From CAZBGR01 sp964491535 (GTDB lineage: Bacteria > Bacillota_I > Bacilli_A > RF39 > UBA660), in NCBI GenBank assembly GCA_964491535.1, contig CAZBGR010000001.1:6199-70198 (forward strand): DNA of 64,000 bases, given 5' to 3'. Below, piece after piece: positions 26,153 through 32,164 of this stretch. The number at the start of each line of letters is the position of its first letter. Position 1 is the first letter of the stretch. Made by a program: the position numbers and the translations under genes. The notes beneath the pieces were generated by a model. That model searched no databases, was not told where the DNA came from, and worked only from the letters and a program-made list of their open reading frames with translations.

Positions 26153-27016
26153 TTATTGATATAATTCCTTTTTTAATAAATCTATATTATAATTCATAAG
26201 GTCAATAAAATTTGTTTTTTCGGCTACTTCTTGTTCTGATAAATTAATTGCAGTCTTAAACGCTAAAGGAGTCAAATTATAATTATTAATTAAATCATTA
26301 ACTTGATCATTTAATTCTTGATTAGGGTCTATAAAAATATATTGAATAATGCCCTTATCAATTAAATTAATAGCCCCTGCTAAAGCCTTATCAGTTATTG
26401 TTTCCTCTTCTAAAGAAATCACTTCAAATTCATATTTTTCTAAAAACAAAAATAAATTACTGGTTACTAAAATTGTTTTATGTTCAGCATTTTGAACAAT
26501 TAATTTCATTTCAGCATCTATTTCTGAAATTTGAATTTTTAATAACTCATCATTTTTCTTAATTTCATTTTTCAAATAAGGATTACTAACATATTCCTCA
26601 AAACCTCTTCTAATATTTTGAGATAACATTAAAAAATTAGATGGATCAAGCCATAATTCTTCAATACTATTAATATATTCCATATTCATCACTGCATCAA
26701 TTATTTTTAGCTTTTTATTTTGATTTAACATTGAAATAGCATAATCCTTTTCACCACTTAAACCATTATAAACAAATAAAGAAGCTTTGCTATAATCAAC
26801 TAATTGTTTTTCGGTCAATTGATATTGAAAAACATCAATATTATTAGGATAAATGCTAAATACTTGAGCATGATTTCCATATAAAAAATTAGTAATATAA
26901 GTTATTGGATAAATAGTAGTGTAAATATCTATATCTTCCATAGTATCTCTTTTAAAACACCCTGTGATATTAAATAACAAAGTTAAACAAAATATAGCTA
27001 AAATTATTCTTTTCAT
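26153..27016 (-). CDS. TroA/ZnuA-like lipoprotein with the metal ligands replaced
   Basis: A 287-residue lipoprotein: signal peptide with lipobox NITGC (Cys about 20). The fold and landmarks of cluster A-I metal-binding proteins are visible: TTIYPITYITNFLYG, FVYNGLSGE, WLDPSNFLMLSQNI and TDKALAGAINLIDKG. The histidines that bind Zn or Mn appear lost: DPHDY-type is DVFQYQLT, HVWLDP-type is EELWLDP, and the third histidine region reads ILVTSNLFLF. No ABC permease or ATPase is adjacent. It may be a repurposed binding protein rather than a metal importer; the ligand is unknown. Confidence 0.75.
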   Translation of the reverse strand: MKRIILAIFCLTLLFNITGCFKRDTMEDIDIYTTIYPITYITNFLYGNHAQVFSIYPNNIDVFQYQLTEKQLVDYSKASLFVYNGLSGEKDYAISMLNQNKKLKIIDAVMNMEYINSIEELWLDPSNFLMLSQNIRRGFEEYVSNPYLKNEIKKNDELLKIQISEIDAEMKLIVQNAEHKTILVTSNLFLFLEKYEFEVISLEEETITDKALAGAINLIDKGIIQYIFIDPNQELNDQVNDLINNYNLTPLAFKTAINLSEQEVAEKTNFIDLMNYNIDLLKKELYQ

Positions 27017-27056
27017 TTGACACTTCCTTTTTATTAATTATTAGTTCTTTTTATTA

Positions 27057-27299
27057 TTAAAGAATTTTATTATATTTTCTTTTCTTATCTTCAATTGGTA
27101 AAAAATCACAACCATAACTTCCCCAACTATTACATTTTAAAATTCTTTTTATTCCTAAATATAAACCCTTAATAAAACCATATTCTTCTAAAGCCAAAAT
27201 AGTATAATTAGAACAAGTAGGATAATGACGACAATAACTATGCCATGAAAGAGGCAAAGCTTGATACAATTTAATAAGATAAATAAATATATATTTCAC
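27057..27299 (-). CDS. yidD: Membrane protein insertion efficiency factor YidD
   Basis: An 80-residue protein with an amphipathic N-terminal segment and the YidD signature: WHSYCRHYPTCSNYTILALE and CNSWGSYGCDFLP. It assists YidC/Oxa-type membrane insertion. The start is taken at the GTG (27299), five codons into the frame, because GGTGAT stands at proper spacing; the ATG at 27311 has no site. No yidC in the window. Confidence 0.92.
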   Translation of the reverse strand: MKYIFIYLIKLYQALPLSWHSYCRHYPTCSNYTILALEEYGFIKGLYLGIKRILKCNSWGSYGCDFLPIEDKKRKYNKIL

Positions 27300-27375
27300 T
27301 TTTATCACCATTTCTATAGTTTATGATACTTAAACAAAAGGTAAAATACTTTAATAAAGCTAATCTAAATCCTAA

Positions 27376-27404
27376 CTAAAAAAATTTGTTTATAACAAAA
27401 TTTT
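27376..27404 (-). terminator. Candidate terminator of the 27-codon gene transcript
   Basis: AAAATTTTGTT and AACAAATTTTTTT pair across a three-base loop, ending in T residues. It would end a transcript of about 200 nt starting near 27573. Confidence 0.5.
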
Positions 27405-27471
27405 ATAAATTTTTAATATTGTATTCCTAAAACAATAATCTAAGATTAATAATAATTCTATCGTTTTTACT

Positions 27472-27555
27472 TTATTTTTTTTCTTTAGTCATTTCATAAT
27501 AAGCAAGACTACCCCATAAGCCAATTGTTTTTTCTGTTTTATCATATAAATACAT
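27472..27555 (-). CDS. 27-residue small protein
   Basis: A short frame reading MYLYDKTEKTIGLWG and then SLAYYEMTKEKK, with an excellent binding site (AAAGGAG, seven bases before the ATG) and its own extended -10 promoter at 27580-27588. The peptide is aromatic-rich in the centre with a lysine-rich tail and no cysteine. I know no matching family. It lies alone between yidD and the tRNA pair. Whether it is a genuine small protein or the transcript acts as RNA cannot be decided from sequence. Confidence 0.55.
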   Translation of the reverse strand: MYLYDKTEKTIGLWGSLAYYEMTKEKK

Positions 27556-27579
27556 GTTTTAATTCTCCTTTATAGATAT

Positions 27580-27588
27580 ATTATATCA
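27580..27588 (-). promoter_or_regulatory. Extended -10 promoter of the 27-codon gene
   Basis: TGATATAAT (TGn plus a perfect TATAAT). No good -35 box is visible at 17-18 bases. The predicted start is about 15-20 bases before the ATG. Confidence 0.55.
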
Positions 27589-27684
27589 TAACAGAATAAC
27601 TTTTAAGAAAAAACAATTATCTAATACTAATTTTATTTCTAAAAAAACACCCTTATAATAAAAGGGTGTTTCTTTTTTACATAA

Positions 27685-27758
27685 TGGTGCCACGTGCAAG
27701 AATCAAACTTGCGTCTGTTGATTACCATTCAACTATTCTATCACTAAACTAACGCGGC
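27685..27758 (-). tRNA. tRNA-Thr (anticodon GGU), atypical
   Basis: 74 nucleotides including encoded CCA. Acceptor stem GCCGCGT/ACGTGGC, anticodon arm GTTGA-ATGGTAA-TCAAC (anticodon GGU), T arm GCAAG-TTTGATT-CTTGC. The D arm (GTTTAGTGATAGAAT) looks like that of tRNA-Gly. The normally invariant G19 is A and the normally invariant C56 of the T loop is U, so the tertiary pair G19-C56 would become A19-U56. G1-C72, C2-G71 and A73 agree with threonine identity. It folds fully, so it is called a gene rather than a pseudogene, but a non-standard role is possible. Confidence 0.8.
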
Positions 27759-27761
27759 TCC

Positions 27762-27838
27762 TGGCGTCCACGAGAGGAGTTGAACCTCCGACCTATCCCT
27801 TAGGAGGGGATTGCTCTATCCAACTGAGCTACGTGGAC
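27762..27838 (-). tRNA. tRNA-Arg (anticodon CCU)
   Basis: 77 nucleotides, acceptor GTCCACG/CGTGGAC, anticodon loop CTCCTAA, T loop TTCAACT, CCA encoded. It lies three bases upstream of the atypical tRNA-Thr on the same strand, so the two are made from one precursor. Confidence 0.96.
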
Positions 27839-27871
27839 TTATCTACATAACAACAATCTAAAAGATAAGTC

Positions 27872-28357
27872 CTATTTTACTATTCTTAATATAAGCATTA
27901 ACCAACTAGCTAATTGATATTTAAAATTAAGTGCATGTTCATAAGAGCTAACAGCCTTATCAGCAAACATAACTATCCAACCCTCAATTGATTTAGGTCC
28001 TTTTAAAGTTAAAGGAAACATATGAGTTTCAATAATATCTTGTTCGTCATCATTAATTTTAAAATACTTTTTAGCATTTAAAGCTGCTATTTTAGGATGA
28101 TTTAGTTGATTCTTTAAAACCCCTAGCAAAGATTGATCCCCATTAGACTCATAAAAATCATGTAACAAACCAGAAATAGCAGCCATTTTATAATTTAATT
28201 TAAATCGTTTCGTTATTTTAAAAGCAATATAAGATACTCTTAATGAGTGTTCTAATCTAGTCGTCCCATGATGATAAAAATTAGCTATTCTTTTAAAATG
28301 TCTATTTTTTAAAATATAACGTACTGTTTTATAAAAATGTTTATCTTTTATAATCAT
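27872..28357 (-). CDS. HD-domain phosphohydrolase
   Basis: A 161-residue HD-superfamily protein. Metal ligands in order: H in LEHSLRVSY, the HD pair in GLLHDFYE, ETHMFP and a distal D in MFADKAV. Such proteins hydrolyse phosphoesters of nucleotides or signalling molecules; the substrate is unknown. The second of two adjacent ATG codons is chosen for spacing from GAGGT. It lies just upstream of the tRNA-Arg/tRNA-Thr pair. Confidence 0.8.
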   Translation of the reverse strand: MIIKDKHFYKTVRYILKNRHFKRIANFYHHGTTRLEHSLRVSYIAFKITKRFKLNYKMAAISGLLHDFYESNGDQSLLGVLKNQLNHPKIAALNAKKYFKINDDEQDIIETHMFPLTLKGPKSIEGWIVMFADKAVSSYEHALNFKYQLASWLMLILRIVK

Positions 28358-28733
28358 CATCTACCTCGTTTTCTATTATATAAATATAATTCAAAAAAGA
28401 AACCTATTTAATCATTTTTATATTTCTTCTTATTTATATATATGTCCTAAAATCAAATAATTTATTTGAAAGACGCTTTAATCATATCATAAACAAACAA
28501 AAAAAACTAGATACAGTAACTTTAAAAAGAAATTAGAATATTAATAGTTTTTAAAATATTAATAGTTATTTATAAAAAACAAAGGGATAAAAGCATTATA
28601 TTAGCCAATTTATTTTAAAATGAAAAATGTAAAGCAATGTCTAATATTAACTTTTTTCATTTTAAAGTGATATAATAAAAAAGAAATTAAGCAAATTATT
28701 AAATATATTTTTCAATATAGAAAGTAGTAACCA
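28358..28733. other. Gene-free interval between the HD-protein gene and the YerB-like gene
   Basis: About 375 bases, extremely AT-rich, without a credible frame. It holds a direct repeat AATATTAATAGTT (28537-28549 and 28555-28567), a perfect 14-bp inverted repeat (arms 28614-28627 and 28653-28666) and a sigma-A promoter at 28647-28676. Nothing else is recognised. Confidence 0.6.
28647..28676 (+). promoter_or_regulatory. Promoter of the YerB-like gene, overlapped by an inverted repeat
   Basis: TTAACT, an 18-base spacer and TGATATAAT (extended, perfect -10 box). The right arm of an inverted repeat (TTTTTCATTTTAAA, 28653-28666) fills the spacer, suggesting a repressor site. Confidence 0.6.
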
Positions 28734-29783
28734 ATGAAAAGAAAAAAACGACCCAGATTAAAAAAAATAGCTTGGAGCTTAATTCTTATTTTAATAGGTT
28801 TTAGCTTTTATTTAGAGCTTCCTTTAGTAATTAAAAATTATTTTAAACCTAAAGCAAATGAAACAGATAAGCAAAAACCCAAAGTTATTGAACCTAAATT
28901 ATCAATTATTGATCTTGAATCTAATAAAAGACCACTAGCTATTATGATTGATAATAATATTAATGTTAAAGAACATAGTGGTCTCCAAGATGCTTATTTA
29001 ATTTATGAAATAGTGGTTGAAGGCGGCATAACTAGATTTTTAGCTTTATTTAAAGATCAAGATACTAAGTTAATTGGCCCTGTGAGAAGTGCCCGCCATT
29101 ACTACCTTGATTATGCTTTGGAAAATAACGCTATTTATATTCATTATGGTCATAGCCCTAAAACGTTAACTGATATTAATATATTGAAAGCAGATAATAT
29201 TGATGGGATGTTTTACGGTACTCCCTTTAACCGTGATAAAAGTTTAAATTCACCCCATAATGTTTTTACTAATATTGAAAAATTAGAAGCTGGAATAACT
29301 AAAAAACAATATGATTATCATAATTTTAATAAACCATTACTTAATTATTCGATTAAAGAGGTTAATCTTGATGAAAATAATATCGCTAATAATATTAAAA
29401 TATATTATAATTATGATTATTATGTTAGTTATCAATATGATGAGTTAAATAAAAAATATCAAAGATCAATGCGTGGTAAGGCTCATTTAGATAAAGAAAC
29501 CAAAAAGCAATATACTGCTAAAAATATAATTATCTATAAAGTAAAAAATTTTCCTCTATCTTTAGCTGATGGAGGAGGATTGAACCGTCAAAATTTAGAC
29601 AATATTGGTAATGGTGAAGGCTATTATATAACTAATGGTTATGCTGTCCCTATCACTTGGGAAAAATCATCAAGAAAGAGCCCAACTATTTATAAAGATA
29701 AGCAAGGTAATCTTTTAAAAGTTAATGATGGAAATACTTTTATTCATTTACAACCTATAAATCAAAACTTATCTGTAAATTAA
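28734..29783 (+). CDS. YerB-like lipoprotein-family protein (DUF3048)
   Basis: A 349-residue protein with a very basic N-terminus (MKRKKRPRLKK), one membrane segment (about 12-30) and a DUF3048 domain: RPLAIMIDNN, IYEIVVEGGITRFLALF, IGPVRSARHYYLDYA and GMFYGTPFNRDKS. In Bacillus the family member YerB is a lipoprotein near the pcrA/ligA genes; its activity is not established. Here the cysteine lipobox is missing, so it is membrane-anchored instead. It is convergent with the GGDEF gene (stops adjacent). Confidence 0.88.
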   Translation: MKRKKRPRLKKIAWSLILILIGFSFYLELPLVIKNYFKPKANETDKQKPKVIEPKLSIIDLESNKRPLAIMIDNNINVKEHSGLQDAYLIYEIVVEGGITRFLALFKDQDTKLIGPVRSARHYYLDYALENNAIYIHYGHSPKTLTDINILKADNIDGMFYGTPFNRDKSLNSPHNVFTNIEKLEAGITKKQYDYHNFNKPLLNYSIKEVNLDENNIANNIKIYYNYDYYVSYQYDELNKKYQRSMRGKAHLDKETKKQYTAKNIIIYKVKNFPLSLADGGGLNRQNLDNIGNGEGYYITNGYAVPITWEKSSRKSPTIYKDKQGNLLKVNDGNTFIHLQPINQNLSVN

Positions 29784-30593
29784 TTACTTTATCATTTTAT
29801 TTCTAGCCTCTTTTAAAAGATTAATTAAATATTCAAAATGATTATCATCCTTAAGATTTAAATTTAAATTATTACTCAAACGATCTAATATTTTCAAAAC
29901 TAAAAAAGAGGTATTTTGACGATAAGTCAACTTTTTTTCTTCATACATTCTTGCCTCAGCTATCTTAACCATTGAATTGAAGAAATTATGCAATTCTTCA
30001 GCTTCTAACGTTTTAGGCAAAGACATATCATTAGTATCAGCCGCCCCTAATGATAAAGATAAGGAAAAAGATTGCTTAACATTTAAAGATAATTGTTCTT
30101 TAATTCTTTTAATTACAGTTTGATGGGCTTGTTCTTTATTACAATTAGGTAAAATAATTAAAAATTCATCACCGCCTATTCTAATAGCCATTCTCTCGGT
30201 TACTTGATGACTAAGAATTAGCTGATCAATCATGGTTTCTCTTTTCATTCTAATAACTTTTTTTATTATATTAGCAAGTCTTTTTATTTCAAGATCTCCT
30301 TGATGATGATTAAATAAATCATTAACCATTTTCAAACCATCAACATCGCCATAAAGAATAGTAAAAGAATGCCTTTGAGTTTGATTTAATTGATTTAAAA
30401 TCATCCCTTCAATCATCGATAAAGTTAATAATTCAATAGTATGCTTAGATAAATATTGGCGATTAAAAAAAGTAGTTAATTCATCAAATAAAAGATCATA
30501 ACTGGCTAATTGCTTTAAAGTTTGACGAATCGTTTTACTTTTTTTTAATAACTCTTGACGTTTAATTTTTATAGTTTCTAATTTCTTAATCAT
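29784..30593 (-). CDS. GGDEF-domain protein (putative diguanylate cyclase)
   Basis: A 269-residue protein with no membrane segment. An N-terminal helical region precedes a GGDEF domain that starts at TILYGDVDGLKMVND (metal Asp) and contains an intact active-site motif RIGGDEF. The inhibitory RxxD site is absent. It should make c-di-GMP if active; no EAL or PilZ partner is seen in the window. The ATG at 30593 follows AAGGAG; the upstream part of the frame has no binding site. Confidence 0.88.
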   Translation of the reverse strand: MIKKLETIKIKRQELLKKSKTIRQTLKQLASYDLLFDELTTFFNRQYLSKHTIELLTLSMIEGMILNQLNQTQRHSFTILYGDVDGLKMVNDLFNHHQGDLEIKRLANIIKKVIRMKRETMIDQLILSHQVTERMAIRIGGDEFLIILPNCNKEQAHQTVIKRIKEQLSLNVKQSFSLSLSLGAADTNDMSLPKTLEAEELHNFFNSMVKIAEARMYEEKKLTYRQNTSFLVLKILDRLSNNLNLNLKDDNHFEYLINLLKEARNKMIK

Positions 30594-30692
30594 TTTGACT
30601 CCTTTTTTAATTGTAAAATACATTTATTATTAATTAACTAAAATAAGTAAATTTTCATAATTTTATTAATATAAATAAGTTAGAGGTGACAA

Positions 30693-31508
30693 ATGGAAAT
30701 ATTCAAGCAAATATTAATTGGCTTTGTGATTGGAGCGGGATTAATCTTACCTGGGGTTAGTGGTGGAGTTCTAGCAGTAGTCTTTGGTCTTTATGATAAA
30801 ATAATTAAAGCTATCAGTAACTTTTTTAGCAATTGGCGAAAAAATATAACTTTTTTAACCCCTATTTTAATTGGGATTATTATAGGTGTCTTTGTATTTG
30901 GTAATATCTTAAAATTTTTTTTTGATCAATATCCAAATCAAGCGAAATATATTTTTATGGGACTTATTATTGGAGCTTTACCTATAATATTTAACAAATT
31001 AAAGAAAAAAAATCTTAACTACCCCGCCTTTTTAGGAGCCCTTTTTATTACTTTAGGTTTGCTTATTTTGAAAAACCTTTTAGGCATTGCCAATAATATA
31101 GATAACACCCCTTCATTTATATTACTTTTTATAGCTGGAGTTCTTTATATCGCTGGCAAGATTATCCCTGGTATTAGTGGTTCCTTTTTATTAATATTAA
31201 TCGGCATGTATGAATATATTCTAAATATTATTGTATCTTTTTTTAAACTTACTATTAATGACTTTTTAAAACTCTTTCCTTTTGGCTTAGGAATAATAAT
31301 TGGAGGCCTCTTATTAGTTAAAATTATTGATTATATTTTAAAACGTTATTATATAATTAGCTATAGCGCTATTTTAGGCTTTACAATTGGTTCTATTCCT
31401 ATTTTATTTCCCGGTATAAGTTTTAATGCTAAAGGATTTATTAATATTATATTATTTTTAATAGCCCTTTTTAGTTCTTATTTTTTTGCCATCAAAAATA
31501 AAAATTAA
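30693..31508 (+). CDS. popT: DUF368 membrane protein (PopT-family undecaprenyl phosphate translocase)
   Basis: A 271-residue polytopic membrane protein of the DUF368 family. The N-terminus contains LILPGVSGGVLAVVFGLYD and an internal repeat carries IIPGISGSFLLILIGMYE, the two inverted re-entrant motifs of the family. PopT proteins return undecaprenyl phosphate to the cytoplasmic face for reuse in wall synthesis. GAGGTGAC precedes the ATG. No DedA-type UptA is seen in this window. Confidence 0.88.
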   Translation: MEIFKQILIGFVIGAGLILPGVSGGVLAVVFGLYDKIIKAISNFFSNWRKNITFLTPILIGIIIGVFVFGNILKFFFDQYPNQAKYIFMGLIIGALPIIFNKLKKKNLNYPAFLGALFITLGLLILKNLLGIANNIDNTPSFILLFIAGVLYIAGKIIPGISGSFLLILIGMYEYILNIIVSFFKLTINDFLKLFPFGLGIIIGGLLLVKIIDYILKRYYIISYSAILGFTIGSIPILFPGISFNAKGFINIILFLIALFSSYFFAIKNKN

Positions 31509-31634
31509 TAATGCTTCTTTAAAACAAAAAGATAATATTTGTCTTTAATATTATAATAACATATCTTAATATTTTTTTCTAACAAAATATTATTATTTAT
31601 TAATTTATAGATTTTCTCAAGTAATCTATTAGCC

Positions 31635-31664
31635 TTGACAAGTAAAGCCTTTTTTTAGTATACT
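31635..31664 (+). promoter_or_regulatory. Sigma-A promoter of the tRNA cluster
   Basis: TTGACA (perfect -35), an 18-base spacer and TATACT. It lies about 36 bases before tRNA-Asp. Confidence 0.85.
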
Positions 31665-31699
31665 GTAAAAGTAATTTCCATTAACATTTATTATCTTTT

Positions 31700-31775
31700 G
31701 GTTCCATAGTGTAGTGGTTAACACGTCTGCCTGTCACGCAGAAGATCGCGGGTTCGATCCCCGTTGGAACCGCCA
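31700..31775 (+). tRNA. tRNA-Asp (anticodon GUC)
   Basis: 76 nucleotides, acceptor GGTTCCA, anticodon loop CTGTCAC, T loop TTCGATC, CCA encoded. First of four tRNAs in one unit. Confidence 0.97.
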
Positions 31776-31776
31776 G

Positions 31777-31852
31777 GGCTCTGTAGCTCAGTCGGTAGAG
31801 CAAAGGACTGAAAATCCTTGTGTCGGCAGTTCGATTCTGCCCGGAGCCACCA
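31777..31852 (+). tRNA. tRNA-Phe (anticodon GAA)
   Basis: 76 nucleotides, acceptor GGCTCTG/CGGAGCC, anticodon loop CTGAAAA, T loop TTCGATT, CCA encoded. One base after tRNA-Asp. Confidence 0.97.
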
Positions 31853-31868
31853 CTTTATACTTTAATAA

Positions 31869-31945
31869 GCACCCGTAGCTTAATTGGATAGAGCATTTGA
31901 CTACGGATCAAAAGGTTGTGGGTTCGAATCCTACCGGGTGCACCA
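31869..31945 (+). tRNA. tRNA-Arg (anticodon ACG)
   Basis: 77 nucleotides, acceptor GCACCCG, anticodon loop CTACGGA, T loop TTCGAAT, CCA encoded. A34 would be edited to inosine by a TadA-type enzyme to read CGN codons. Confidence 0.97.
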
Positions 31946-31948
31946 TAA

Positions 31949-32025
31949 CGGGGAGTAGCACAACTTGGCAGTGTGCTTGGTTTGGGACCAAGAGGTTGCA
32001 GGTTCAAATCCTGTCTCCCCGACCA
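31949..32025 (+). tRNA. tRNA-Pro (anticodon UGG)
   Basis: 77 nucleotides, acceptor CGGGGAG/CTCCCCG with the C1-G72 pair typical of proline, anticodon loop TTTGGGA, CCA encoded. Last tRNA before a terminator. Confidence 0.97.
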
Positions 32026-32035
32026 TTGTAAAAAT

Positions 32036-32063
32036 AAAAACTATCTAAATGATAGTTTTTTTT
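32036..32063 (+). terminator. Terminator of the tRNA cluster
   Basis: AAAACTATC and GATAGTTTT form the stem, followed by eight T residues, eleven bases after tRNA-Pro. Confidence 0.85.
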
Positions 32064-32164
32064 GAAAAAACTTTTTATTTTTATTTTAACTATGTCCTTT
32101 TTTGTCTATAAAGTATAGTTATAACCCTTTTATAATCACCATAAAATGTGATGAGGAGATTATT

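Noticed and set aside
27685..27758. tRNA pseudogene
   Set aside because: All stems pair, CCA is encoded, and the two unusual bases compensate each other, which decay would not produce.
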